Assembly (NCBI GenBank): GCA_963680875.1
Contig: OY804579.1
Span: 12,477,506-12,541,505, forward strand
From: Bathymodiolus brooksi
Taxonomy: Eukaryota > Mollusca > Bivalvia > Mytilida > Modiolidae
Direction: 5' to 3'
Length of the DNA stretch: 64,000 nucleotides
The position numbers and the translations under genes were made by a program. Shown one piece after another: positions 35,020 to 46,433 of the stretch (the stretch's first letter is position 1; each line of letters opens with the position of its first letter). The notes under the pieces are model-generated. The model saw nothing but the letters and a program-made list of their open reading frames with translations, had not been told where the DNA came from and ran no database searches.

Positions 35020-36100
35020 AATATAAGATTGTTTACTTCATGTTGGCTGAAGGTATGAAGCACAAGATACAATGTAAGCTAAGGTGGGAAGTAGACTTCA
35101 ACTATACTGAAATGATATGACGAGATCACAGAGAAAACAATATATTGCTTACACAACAATATTGCATTTTGGCAGAGTATTTAACAAGTAATGGAAGGTC
35201 TTAATATCTACTTAAATAGTATTCTTCCAGCTAATGTGGAAGTAAATATTTTTCTTTAGAACAGGTTGTTACAGAAATTATTGTAGATGGGTATGGACGG
35301 GAGAGGGAGTTGTTGGTAGGGACTTCAATGACATTATGATGGATGATGGTTTATCCTTGATTGATGTCATCCAAAAATAGCATACAACACTTCATTTCAA
35401 AATCAAAATAAGTAGCAGGCTAAAAAAGGAGCAATAAAGAATTTTTTATAGTTAGAAAAAGATAAAAATCTGCATTTTAACACAAAATCTAATTTAAGAC
35501 AATTTATTTGAGAAGGTGGTAATTTTAGTGGTGTAAAATTTCCTATTTTTGTACGAAATTGGAAGAAAATCATCTGATCAAAAAAAGTTATATAATATAA
35601 TTTAGTTTATTCGGGTTTTTTGATAAGTAAATCTGATCACTGGATGTAAAATCGTTATTTTTCCAAACACATACATGTGAACCTTCCGGCGGGAGCATTT
35701 TTCTCCCGATTTTGAGGGGGCCTTCCGTCCCTCCCGTCAACTTTCAAAATCTTCTGCCAGTGAAAAAATTAAGTACAAAAAATCTTGACCTACATTTTGC
35801 GATCAATATTTCTGGAAATTCCCCATTTGGAACTCCCGCACTGACGAAAAATGGCGAGAGATACGAATGGTAAACGTGAATGTCATATTTAATGATATCC
35901 GGTTATTGATCTGTTTGACACTTTTACAGGTAAATTAGGTCATGGTGATTAATTAAGGTGTCGATGATTATATAACAATTATTCACTGATTGACAGTTAA
36001 TTGGGGATAAGGAAGTGTGTTTGTGGCACACGCTTAAATGATTAGAAGTGTGATAGCGGCAATTAAAAATAGTTATAAACCGTTGTGCAAACACGAGTCA
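35020..36100. other. No supported gene
   Basis: Single-copy-looking AT-rich sequence. An ATG at about 35850 (MARDTN followed by GGTAAAC) could be a small plus-strand first exon, but nothing supports it beyond the donor-like GTAAAC. Confidence 0.4.
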
Positions 36101-36190
36101 GACCACAGGGGCTTGTTACAATTTTATTTTTTTCACTCTACTTTTTTAGAGTAGAGTGAGAGAAAAAAATCGTAACAAGCCCCTGTGGTC
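36101..36190. repeat. Palindromic element, 90 bp
   Basis: The outer 19 bp GACCACAGGGGCTTGTTAC and the inner TTCACTCTAC are mirrored at 36151-36190, with imperfect A/T-rich middle parts and a small T-rich loop. Half copy at 18893-18945. Likely a short foldback element. Confidence 0.85.
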
Positions 36191-36191
36191 G

Positions 36192-36293
36192 GACATCCAG
36201 TACAAATCTGATACCGATGTGGTGAAAGCAGCAAAGAAGGCCTGTACCTCCTACTTGAACCAGTGTGCCAGTGCCAAGCAGACTGATGCTTAA
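36192..36293 (+). CDS. Possible C-terminal coding fragment, product unknown
   Basis: Immediately after the palindrome, 33 codons read DIQYKSDTDVVKAAKK, then ACTSYLNQCASAKQTDA, and a TAA at 36291. GC content and codon mix are clearly higher than in the surroundings. AATAAA occurs at about 36604. If real, it is the end of a plus-strand gene convergent with PTEN, or a retrocopy fragment. CATCCAG|TAC is a possible acceptor but lacks a pyrimidine tract. Not recognised. Confidence 0.3.
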   Translation, partial: DIQYKSDTDVVKAAKKACTSYLNQCASAKQTDA

Positions 36294-36994
36294 TGACTTT
36301 TATATATGTTCAATTTTGTGACTTCTCTATGTTTACTTTCTTTCACTTACTGTGATTATATCTGTGACTTTTTAAGGGTAAATTCTGTGACTACATGTGA
36401 TGAATAGTGACTTTTTAATTTTAGTGCTCTATGACTTTATTGTTCAGAACATTCTGTCTTCATTGTTATTGCTTTGTTATAACCTTATGATTATGAATGA
36501 TTATGAATATATTATAAATACAGTTTTTATCCTTCATTCCTCAAATGTAAACAATACATACTGAAATGGGATGCAGTTGGTTCATTACTGAAACAAACAA
36601 AAGGAATAAACAATAAAAACATGCATCAAATACTCGATAAAAACGTCGATAAAGAATCGCCAGTTATAAGACCAAATCTCCAGCCAAAAATTTGCAAATC
36701 TCCAGTTGTAGCATAGCAACTCTATCACATGTATGCAAACATACAAATATTCTGCAATCCAGTCATGAGAAAATGGATGGATGAACTTTTAAACCTTGAA
36801 GACATAATTTAATTGGTCAACAGAAAAAGAAAATGTAATCAATATTAAAAATGTAAAATTTAAATATGTAGGATGTAGATGAACGATTTTTTTTTGTAAT
36901 GACAATTGAAAATAACAAATTAACATTAACACACACTGTCTAATATAGACCCAGCATGCTACAAAAATAGTCATTTATAAAAATATATAAATTA

Positions 36995-37366
36995 TCATAC
37001 AGCAGTTGTCTGTAAATCGTCCCACTCGTCACCACTATCAGAATCTGATAAATCGTCTTCAACTAAGTCTGTGTCACTAATTACTTCACTAGAAAATTGG
37101 TCATCTTCCCCGTTAGTAGGCAACATAAGTTGTTCTTGTGGTGCGTGACTAGGACAGTGTGGCCGTTCTATCACAGGTGATCGATTTGTTCGCGATTTAT
37201 CTATTGTCATTGCCTTCATGGAGTGTGGCATGTCAGCACCATTTTCCATGTGATTAGAGGAGATTTTGTCTAAAGTTTTTGAACGGGTTATCATTCCTTG
37301 GTTAGGGACTTCTAACATTGAATTATTTGATCCATACTTATCAGGGTTTCTAAAATGTAGCTTGAC
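36995..37366 (-). CDS. PTEN: PTEN terminal exon (end of C2 domain and regulatory C-tail)
   Basis: The acceptor TTCTGAATTTCTTTAG|GTC precedes 123 codons in phase 0, starting VKLHFRNPDKYG and ending at the TAA at 36995. PTEN is the PtdIns(3,4,5)P3 3-phosphatase that opposes PI3K/AKT signalling at the plasma membrane. The start VKLHF matches VKLYF of human exon 9 at the same codon boundary (K342|V343), completing the last C2 strand. The tail is longer than in human (123 versus 61 codons in this exon) and mostly diverged. It ends in an acidic Ser cluster (SDSDSGDEWDD) and TTAV, a class I PDZ ligand like human ITKV. The acidic serines resemble the CK2 sites that close human PTEN. The best nearby poly(A) signal is an ATTAAA near 36809; AATAAA on this strand lies near 36436. 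Confidence 0.9.
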   Translation of the reverse strand, partial: VKLHFRNPDKYGSNNSMLEVPNQGMITRSKTLDKISSNHMENGADMPHSMKAMTIDKSRTNRSPVIERPHCPSHAPQEQLMLPTNGEDDQFSSEVISDTDLVEDDLSDSDSGDEWDDLQTTAV

Positions 37367-37589
37367 CTAAAGAAATTCAGAAAAATAATTAAAATACATA
37401 TACACAATGCATAATTAAAACTGCCAAGTGGCTATACAAATAATAAAATACACTGTAGATGTTTCATGTTTACCGTAGTATTTATGGTCGACTCAAATTT
37501 GATCACCATATTTTATTCCACTTTTTACCTAGTTTTGATACTTGGCTCCATGTCAAATGCAACAAGATGTTGCACGCTACGTCGTGCTA

Positions 37590-37985
37590 AGAATACCCCC
37601 ACTCGTTCATTTGTAAGTCGCACGGTAAACAGGAAGTGGATGTGCGGAAAACCTGGAAAGGGGAGACACGGTACAAGTCACCATGCCAAAGCCATATATC
37701 AAATATAAAATCATTTCTTCCAGTAGAAGCTGAGATAACTGTTACGAAAGTTTTCATTACAGCAAACATGAAAAATTCTAAGTCGCACTGTAAACAGGAA
37801 GTAGATGTGCGGTAAACCTGGAAAGGGGAAACGCGGTACAAGTCACCATGCCAAAGCCATATATCAAATATAAAATCATTTCTTCCAGTAGAAGCTGAGA
37901 TATCTGTTACGAAAGTGTGAACGGACGGACGGACAAGGTGATTGCAATATAGCCCCCACTCTATGAGTAGGTAAAATTTGTCATT
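37590..37985. mobile_element. Two-unit tandem-core element (GATACCCCC-like family)
   Basis: AAGAATACCCCCACTC at 37589 and ATAGCCCCCACTCTATGAG at 37949 frame two units of about 170-180 bp that share GTAAACAGGAAGTGGATGTGC, CCTGGAAAGGGG, GTACAAGTCACCATGCCAAA and TTCTTCCAGTAGAAGCTGAG. A GACGGACGGACAAGG box precedes the right end, as in the other families. Confidence 0.55.
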
Positions 37986-38079
37986 TAAAACCTTGAAATC
38001 TCAGGTTTGAAATGTGAAAAAAAAATTAGCTGAGTTTGTGTGATATTATCCAACATGAAACAATGCTGATGACATCTAT

Positions 38080-38795
38080 TTACAAAAAGACAGACAATAA
38101 ATACTAATCAATTAGCATTAAGAAGTACCATCCACTTCAGACGGACAATACATACTAATCAACTAGCATTAAGAAGTACCGTCCACTTCAGACGAACAAT
38201 AAATACTAATCAACTAGCATTAAGAAGTACCGTCCACTTCAGACGGACAATAAATACTAATCAACTAGCATTCAGAAGTACCGTCCACTTCAGACGGACA
38301 ATAAATACTAATCAACTAGCATTCAGAAGTACCGTCCACTTCAGACGGACCATAAATACTAATCAACTAGCATTCAGAAGTACCGTCCACTTCAGACGGA
38401 CAATAAATACTAATCAACTAGCATTCAGAAGTACCGTCCACTTCAGATGGACAATAAATACTAATCAACTAGCATTCAGAAGTACCATCCACTTCAGATG
38501 GACAATAAATACTAATCAACTAGCATTAAGAAGTACCATCCACTTCAGACGGACAATAAATACTAATCAACTAGCATTAAGAAGTACCGTCCATTTCAGA
38601 CGGACAATAAATACTAATCAACTAGCATTCAGAAGTACCGTCCACTTCAGACGGACAATAAATACTAATCAACTAGCATTAAGAAGTACCGTCCATTTCA
38701 GACGGACAATAAATACTAATCAACTAGCATTAAGAAGTACCATCCACTTCAGACGGACAATAAATACTAATCAACTAGCATCCACTTCAGACAGA
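38080..38795. repeat. Minisatellite, 51 bp x about 14
   Basis: Units contain CAGACGGACAATAAATACTA, ATCAACTAGCATTAAGAAGT and ACCGTCCACTT. The variants ATTAAGAAG and ATTCAGAAG occur in blocks. The last unit is truncated. Intronic in PTEN. Confidence 0.97.
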
Positions 38796-38879
38796 ACTGT
38801 CACATACGTTATCAATTCATAGGTACAACTATAATTTTGTTCATCCATGAAGAACTCACGTAAATAAAATAAAAACAAT

Positions 38880-39035
38880 TAAGTTTTTAGTGGGGTTTGT
38901 GTTACTCGAACTTTAGTTTTGTATGTTTTGTAGATCGTTGTTTGTCCTTTTGTACTTTTTCTTTTGGCCATTGTGTTGTCTGTTCTTCAATTTACACATT
39001 TTGATTACCCCTTTGGTATCTTCAAACTCTTCTTT
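38880..39035 (+). repeat. Dispersed 3' flank of the RT element
   Basis: TTTTTAGTGGGGTTTGTG, a GTTGTTTGTCCTTTTGTAC box and CCCCTTTGGTATCTTC correspond in order to 23060-23215. No RT coding remains. Confidence 0.7.
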
Positions 39036-39648
39036 TAAGTGCTGTCCCTATACTATATATTTTTTTTCACTTCTGGCCCAGTTGACTATATTACCATGAC
39101 AATAATAATCCAATTAAAATTACCGGTAGACATTTGTTTGGCTTTCAAATATTTTGGCTTTGAGCATGCCTGATGAAGGTTATTACAGAAACACATCGTG
39201 CGCACTAAATTTGATATCTATTTGATATTTATTGTACATGTATCTTTTTAGAAATTGTTTCTTTAGCGATACACCAACTAATTTTACTTTTATAATTTAG
39301 AACATTTCCTATAGTTTGCCAATAAGTACTGAATATCAACATATTTTGATTTGAATTTACTCAAGAGAAAATATATCAAACATTAAAAAAAAGAAAATAT
39401 TGTAGACAAACAGAAAGTGGATAAGCTACGCATTGGTAAACATGTCACAATGTATGACCATTTTTTTTTTAAAAACCTTTGTATAACATATAAATCAAGT
39501 AATGGTACATGTACTGAACAAATATGACAGATGTGAGACTAAATTGTATCATGCTACATGACATCTAAATGAGGGGAAATTATTTTACAATGTTAATCTT
39601 ATATTGGTCAGGAACAAAGTTTTTCATTTCCCAAACAAGCAACCAAAT

Positions 39649-39714
39649 TGGTGGTGCAATGATTAGCATGCTCGCCTCAAGTGTGGTAGATCGTGGGTTC
39701 GAGCCCTGGTCAAG
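39649..39714 (+). repeat. tRNA-derived SINE head, best preserved
   Basis: GTGGTGCAATGATTAGCATG, then GTGGTAGATCGTGGGTTCGAGCC, which keeps a good pol III B box (GGTTCGAGCC). No full cloverleaf acceptor stem is apparent, and two other copies exist in the window. Confidence 0.75.
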
Positions 39715-39731
39715 TCAAATAAAACACTATA

Positions 39732-42270
39732 AACAAGATGAACTGTGAGCTAATGCTTATTTATGATACCCCCGCTCTTCGGCAAACAGGAAGTAGGAAT
39801 CTGACAGGTCAAAAAACACTTCCCACAATATGGGGTACCTATATGAAGCTTGTGACCAAATATCAGATTTCTGCCATCAATAGTTGCTGAGAAAAATGCG
39901 ACTAAAAATGGGCATATACAAAATGTATGTTCAATGTGTATAAAAATCAACAAAGTCGGCAAACAGGAAGTAAGAATCTGATGGGTCCAAAAACGCTTCC
40001 CATCATATGGGGTACCTATATGAAGCTTGTGATCAAATATCAGATCTCTGCCATCAATAGTTGCTGAGAAAAATGTGACGAAAAATGTGCATATACAAGT
40101 ATGTTCAATGTGCATAAAAACCAACTAAGTCGGCAAACAGGAAGTAGGAATCTGACGGGTCCAAAAACGCTTCCCACAATATGGCATACCTATATGAAGC
40201 TTGTGACCAAATATCAGATTCCTGTCATCAATAGTTGCTTAGAAAAATGCGACGAAAAATGTGCATATACAAATGTATGTTAAATGTGTATAAAAATCAA
40301 CAAAATCGGCAAACAGGAAGTAGGAATCTGATGGGTCCAAAAACGCTTTCCACAATATGGGGTACCTATATGAAGCTTGTGAACAAATATCAGATTTCTG
40401 CCATCAATAGTTGCTGAGAAAAATGTGACGAAAAATGTGCATATATGTTCAATGTGTATAAAAACGAACTAAGTCGGCAAACAGGAAGTAGGAATTTGAT
40501 GGGTCCAAAAATGATACCCACAATATGGTATACCTATACAGGGGTCAACTTAAGAAAAAAAATTAACTGGCCCAAAGGGCCAGTAAAATTTTTGAACAAC
40601 CAACCCCTTCAAAATTCCACTGTCCCGAGAAATATCGGTCCGATATAAAAGGGGGGATTTGCACCCCCCCCAAGAAACAGGAAACTAAAGATCGAGCAAT
40701 ATGAACCCCATTAAAACCTTGGGTGAACTCATTTTCTCCGGAAGGATAAGCAGTTCCTGCTCCACTAGTGGCATCCGCAAATAATTAAATTGACTGTCAG
40801 TGAATTAAACATGTACATATAGTTTTTGTATTCTATGAATGCATCCTGTGTTTATTGAATAACACTTGTGTTAAACATAATTTTAAAAGTGTACATGTAA
40901 GCAATCTTTTCTGAAGTAAAGAGTACAACAGTGCAAAGGAAATATGCAAATACGCATCATTTTCAAAAGTAGGGGTTGAAAATTATCTGGAGCTCTGAAT
41001 CTACATATACATGTAGATAGTCAAACTTGTCTCAGCGACCCCCTCTGTATAACGGCTTCCTTTTTTAGCCAATCTTATTTATTCCTCTCCAGCGTTTTCA
41101 AGTGCATTCGACCTTTATATAACGACCCACTGTCTAACGCGACTAACGACCATGTTCTTTGGGTAAAAATCCTTCATATAACGACTATTAGAAGATTATT
41201 ATCAAACCGGAAGTTAGATAATAAATAAACAAACACAGTCCCGACTTTGGAAAATTTTCCGTTTTGCCCAGCTGATGCAGCGATTGTTGCCAATATCCCT
41301 CTTGCTGATATTGGCATGATCTACTGACTGAGTCCATACCTGTTACTGGTTCATAATAATAGATTTTTCATATTAAATGAAGTCACGATTAGCGTTATTG
41401 TGTATCCGCCATTTTTTTTTACAGGTAAGATGTTCACGTGATGATTTATTATTGTTGTTTGGTTTATTTGGGTTTATTTCTTATTTATATTAAATATTTA
41501 AAATTGCTTACTATAGAAAATACCGTTTTAATCTTTCAGTTTTATAAATAAATAATCGTGAGTTGGAAAATTATTGAATTATGAAGTACTGGTTCCCAGC
41601 ATATATTTCTGTCAATATTCGTTTAACGTGCGGTAACAGATTAATACTACTGAAACGACTATTTTACAACACACCTTTTATACTTTTTAGTAATGGATGT
41701 AAATACGTTTTTATGCCACTAACCAAATTTATACAACATGGAAATGATGAACTTTTAACTACTACGTATATTTGATCTTAACTGTAAATACGTATCTTTT
41801 TAAGTATGTGCCCGTTAAGTTAGGTTTTATAATTTTATCCTTAATTGGAGTGCTCCGAATCCCGGAGGAATTTTACCTGTACAAAGACAAAGACAAAGAT
41901 TAAGGTAAACACATGCTGATTGTGTGATTAGGCTATTTATAGCTTTCGGCGAGTGATCGAAGTTGAATTTTAACGTTTTGTCCGGAAATTTCATTAGTCT
42001 GTTATCAGTCAATATTGAATGACACGGAAGAAACGAAAGTTGCTGGCCCAAGTGGCCCGAGAATATCAACTGGCCCAGCGGGCCGATCTTTGCTCAGTTT
42101 GACTGGCCCGACCGTAAATATACTGACCACGGGCCAGCGGTTACGTCGACCCCTGCTATATGACGCTTGTGACCAAATATCAGATTTCTGCCATCAACAG
42201 TTACTGAGAAAAATGCGACGAAAATTATCTTGGACGGACGGAAGGACGGACAGAGGAGTGGGGGTATAAA
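39732..42270. mobile_element. GATACCCCC-family tandem-core element F1, interrupted
   Basis: The left end GATGAACTGTGAGC..GATACCCCCGCTC and the right end GGACGGACGG...GGGGGTATAAAT enclose about five units of 170-180 bp. The units share CGGCAAACAGGAAGTAGGAA, TCTGATGGGTCCAAAAACGC, GGGGTACCTATATGAAGC and TGCCATCAATAGTTGCTGAG. The last unit is split at CCTATA by the transposon at 40539-42155. Confidence 0.75.
40539..42155. mobile_element. hAT-like element, 1,617 bp, 5-bp duplication CTATA
   Basis: The left end CAGGGGTCAACTTAA and the complement of the right end, CAGGGGTCGACGTAA, are TIRs. CTATA flanks both sides (40534-40538, 42156-42160), while intact F-family units read through as CCTATATGA. 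Subterminal GGCCC-rich inverted motifs are present. The interior (about 41360-42000) matches the 62.1-62.5 kb part of the 47946-62670 transposon in inverse orientation. A 64-codon frame (41581-41775) has no transposase features. A piece of the RT 3' flank lies inside, inverted (40680-40790). Confidence 0.85.
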
Positions 42271-42569
42271 TAGGTATTTGTTGCTTCTCCTCTAAGCATG
42301 CAGTATAAAGCAGAAAATCTCACATCGCTAAAAATAGGAACTGGTCTGTCTCAAAAGTGAGAAATAAAAATGTAGTTAAATGCACCGGAGAAAGAATTTT
42401 GTTTTTACCGTGTTTTTTGTTTGTTTGTTGTTTTATTTTTTTTTACTTTAAAAAAGATTTTAGGACTTTTATTTATAATACATATGTATATTGACTTAGA
42501 AATTTATATTTAGTGCCTTAATATCTATTGATGACAGAGATTATATTTAAGACCTGTAAAGGCCATATC

Positions 42570-44968
42570 AAACAAGATGAACTGTGAGCTAATGCTCACT
42601 TATAGTACCCCCACTCTTCGGTAAACAGGAAGTAGGAATCTGACAGGTCAAAAAACGCTTCCCACGATATGGGGTACCTATATGAAGCTTGTGACCAAAT
42701 ATCAGATCTCTGCCATCAATAGTTGCTGAGAAAAATGCGACTAAAAATGGGCATATACAAAATGTATGTTCAATGTGTATAAAAATCAACAAAGTCGGCA
42801 AACAGGAAGTAGGAATCTGATGGGTCCAAAAACGCTTCCCACAATATGGGGTACCTATATGAAGCTTGTGACCAAATATCAGATTTCTGCCATCAATAAT
42901 AGTTGCTGAGAAAAATGCGAAGAAAAATGAGCATATATGTTCAATGTGTATAACTAGAGGCTCAGGTGAGCCTGTATCGCTCACCTGACATAAATAAGTC
43001 CTCTTAAGAATGTCTGCATGCTGAATACATCTAAGTTACTATTCAAATCCCATACTGCCATAGGGTTCTATGTTGAAACTATGTCTGCTCATGACAGCCA
43101 TCTTGGATGGAGGTCGTGGTCACCGGACACAATTTTGAAAGTATACTACCCAAGGACCATCCATGCCATGTTTGCTTTAAATTGGCTGACTGGTTTCAGA
43201 AGAGAAGACTTTTAAACAATTTTCCCATAGGGTCCTATGTTAAAACTATGTCTGCTGACGGTGGCCATTTTGAACCGAGATCGGGATCACTGAACACAAT
43301 TTTGGAAGTGGACCACCTAAGGACCATCGATGACATGTTTGCTTAATTGGCTTACTAGTTTCAGAGGAGAACATTTTAAAACATTTTTTCCCATAGGGTC
43401 CTATGTTAAAACTACAGTATGTCTGCTGAAGGTGGCCATCTTGGATGGAGGTCAGGGTCACTGGACACAATTTTGAAAATTGACCACTTAAGGACCATCC
43501 ATGCCATGTTTGCTTTAAATTGGCTTACTGGTTTCAGAGAAGAAGATTTTTAAATATATTTCCCATAGGGTCCTATGTTAAAACTATGTTCGCTGATGGT
43601 TGCCATCTTGGATGGAGGTCGGGGTCACAGGACATAATTTTGAAAGTTGACCACCTAAGGACCATTCATCCCATGTTTGCTTTAAACTGACTTACTGGTT
43701 TCAGAGGAGAAGACTTTTAAACATTTTTTCCATAGGGTCCTATGTTAAAATTAAGTCGAGTCATGGTGGCCATCTTGAATTTCCGATCAGCAAACGATTC
43801 ACAAGTTTAGTACAGGACCACCCAATGATCATTCCTGCAAAGCCACAATTCAATTGGCTTAGTGGTTTCTAACAAGAAGATTTTAAAAATTTCGACCAAT
43901 CAGAACACATTATAGGCCCTGGCAGCCATGTTGGATTTCCGATCAGCACCAAAAACACAAATCTTGTATATGACCATCCAATGAACATTTCTGCTAAGTT
44001 TGGTTCAAATCTGTATTGTGGTTTCAGAAAAAAAGATGAAAATGTGAAATTCCCATAGGGTCCTATGTTAAACTAAGTCGAGTCATGGCGGCCATCTTGA
44101 ATTTCCGATTGGCAAACGATTCACAAGTTTAGTACAGGACCACCCAATGATCATTCCTGCAAAGTCACAATTCAATTGGCTTAGTGGTTTCTAACAAGAA
44201 GATTTTTTAAATTTTGACCAATCAGAACACATTATGGGCCCTGGGAGCCATGTTGGATTTCCGATCAGCGCCAAATACAAAAATCTTGTATATGACCATC
44301 CAATGAACATTTCTGCCAAGTTTGATTCAAATCTGTTTTGTGGTTTCAGAAAAAAAGATGAAAATGTGAAATTCCCATAGGGTCCAATGTTAAACTAAGT
44401 CGAGTCATGGCGGCCATCTTGAATTTCCGATCGGCAAACGATTCAAAAGTTTAGTACAGGACCACCCAATGATCATTCCTGCAAAGTCACAATTCAATTG
44501 ACTTAGTGGTTTCTGACAAGAAGATTTTTAAAATTTCAGCCAATGAGAACACATTATGGACCCTGGCAGCCATGTTGGATTTCAAATCAGCACCAAAAAC
44601 ACAAATCTGGTAGAGGACCATCCAGTGAACATTTCTGGCAAGTTTGGCTGATTTCTTTTCAGCAGTTTCAGAGAAGAAGATTTAAATGTGAAAAGCTAAC
44701 GGACGGACGGACGCTTACCCATGACAAAAGCTCACATGGCCTATGGCCAGGTGAGCTAAAAATCAATAAAGTCGGCAAACAGGAAGTAGGAATCTGATGG
44801 GTCCAAAAGCGCTACCCACGATATGGTATACCTATATGACGCTTGTGACCAAATATCAGATTTCTGCCATCAACAGCTACTGAGAAAAATGCGATGAAAA
44901 ATATCTTGGACGGACGGACAGACGTAAAACAGTATACCCCCCTCCCCCTTCGGGAAGCAGGGGTATAA
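42570..44968. mobile_element. GATACCCCC-family tandem-core element F2, interrupted by E3
   Basis: Same ends and core as F1 (left near 42570, right GCAGGGGTATAATTATAAA). The core is broken in the word GTGTATAAAAATCAA: GTGTATA is at about 42952 and AAAATCAATAAAGTCGG resumes at about 44758. Confidence 0.75.
42954..44758 (-). mobile_element. Helentron-like tandem-core element E3
   Basis: The left hairpin AGGCTCAGGTGAGCCT is followed outward by CTAG (on the minus strand). The right hairpin is AGCTCAC...GTGAGCT with TGGCC/GGCCA inner arms. About 10 core units of about 165-170 bp belong to the CCATAGGGTCCTATGTTAAA / GGCCATCTTGGA family shared with E1 and E5. Comparison with the uninterrupted F-family word shows insertion into a T-run of the minus strand with no target duplication. 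Confidence 0.8.
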
Positions 44969-45129
44969 TTATAAATCAGCATACAAACATAACTTTGGTA
45001 CTTGCCCTTTGTCATGAATAGTTTGCATTTAATCAGTTGTTTCAAAGAAGATTATTTTTGCACTTTTGTAATATTCAATGTCATGTCTTGCAATATTAAC
45101 CATCTTGGATTCATTATTTGTTTGTTTTG

Positions 45130-45300
45130 TTTGTTTGAAGGTGTTTAATGCCACTTTCAACAATATTTCAGTTATATCGTGGCGGTCAGTTTTATTGGTG
45201 GAGGAAACCGGAGAAAACCATCAACCTGTTGCAAGTCAATGACAAACTTTATCAAATAATGTTGTGCACCTCACCCTGATCGAGATTCGAACTAACAACA
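45130..45300 (-). repeat. SINE, inverted copy of 34300-34475
   Basis: The complement reads GTTAGTTCGAATCTCGATCA, then GTTTCCTCCACCAATAAAAC and GAAATATTGTTGAAAGTGGC, the same order as the 34.3-kb copy. Confidence 0.65.
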
Positions 45301-45397
45301 TCATCATCTTGGATTAAATTCAACAGAAGTCACAACTTTTTAAAGGACTATAAAAAAAACAACTTTCATGGTAAATTTGTTTTTAAAATGATTACGT

Positions 45398-45755
45398 GGT
45401 GAAAGAAGGTATATAAAACATTTTGTCCAAAAGAATCGTGTGATAAACTAGCAAAGAAGGTATTTAAAACATTTTGTCAAATAGAATCGTGTGATAAACT
45501 AGGAAAGAATGTATTTAAAACATTTTGTCAAATAGAATCGTGTGATAGACTAGCAAAGAAGGTATTCAAAACATTTTGTCAAATAGAATCGTGTGATAAA
45601 CTAGGAAAGAATGTATTTAAAACATTTTGTCAAATAGAATCGTGTGATAAACTAGCAAAGAAGGTATTCAAAACATTTTGTCAAATAGAATCGTGTGATT
45701 ATTAACTAAGAAGGTATTTAAAACATTTTGCCAAATAGAATTGTGTGATAAACTA
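45398..45755. repeat. Minisatellite, 51 bp x about 7
   Basis: Units contain AAAGAAGGTATTTAAAACAT, TTTGTCAAATAGAATCGTGT and GATAAACTAG. Alternating AAGAAGG and AAGAATG subtypes suggest a dimeric expansion. Intronic in PTEN. Confidence 0.95.
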
Positions 45756-45802
45756 TGTCTTGTAGTGCTAACTATCTAGAACTTCCAATCAAGATACTGG
45801 TA

Positions 45803-45981
45803 CATTCTAACCTGCTTTAGTGACCACCTCTATTACGCAACAACATGTATTTAGTGACCTGAATTTGAATTTCTCTTCACAGTGCATTTCATATTAATTA
45901 AACCTGTATTTAGTGACCACCTGTCTTACGTGATCCTATTTCAATGTTTCCATGGTGTCACATAAGACAGGTTTGACTGTA
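45803..45981. mobile_element. Pogo/Tigger-like MITE
   Basis: The right end CACATAAGACAGGTTTGACTG and an eroded left end (TTCTAACCTGCTTTAGTGACC) are inverted repeats of the CAGTCAAACCTGT type. The interior repeats TTTAGTGACCACCT. No coding. Confidence 0.55.
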
Positions 45982-46433
45982 TAAAACACAAACTTTGTAA
46001 TGGAAATTTTCAACTAATCATAATATTTTTTGTTTGTTTGATTCATATAGTGATGAGATTCTTTTTTCAGCTTTTTTGATTAAGTACAAAATGTCAGGAG
46101 CAATCAAATATTTTAGAAAAAAAAATGGTAAGAGAGTGTGTGTAAAAGATGAATGAAAGTGTTTATTACTATTATATATTATTATTTCTTTATTTTGTTT
46201 ATCATAATGTAAAACCAATGTAGTCACAAAACTTATTGTTTTGAAAACTCCTGTCACACCCTAGTCAGGTGGTGATGTAAGGGAATTTATAAAATCCTGA
46301 CTATATGAAAAAAAAGTTTATTCGTAGGCTGATAAGTTTATTCGTCTAGAACGAATAAAGCAAAAATTTATTCGTATAGCATATTTGTACAGCAAATGTA
46401 CTAATTGCAGGATAAAACACAAACTTTGTAATG

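Noticed and set aside
39649..39714. tRNA gene
   Set aside because: Only the A/B-box part is tRNA-like, no acceptor stem pairing, and two decayed dispersed copies exist. SINE head fits better.
41581..41775. 64-codon frame as a transposase remnant
   Set aside because: No catalytic motif or zinc finger, and the inverted counterpart near 62.3 kb does not keep the frame.
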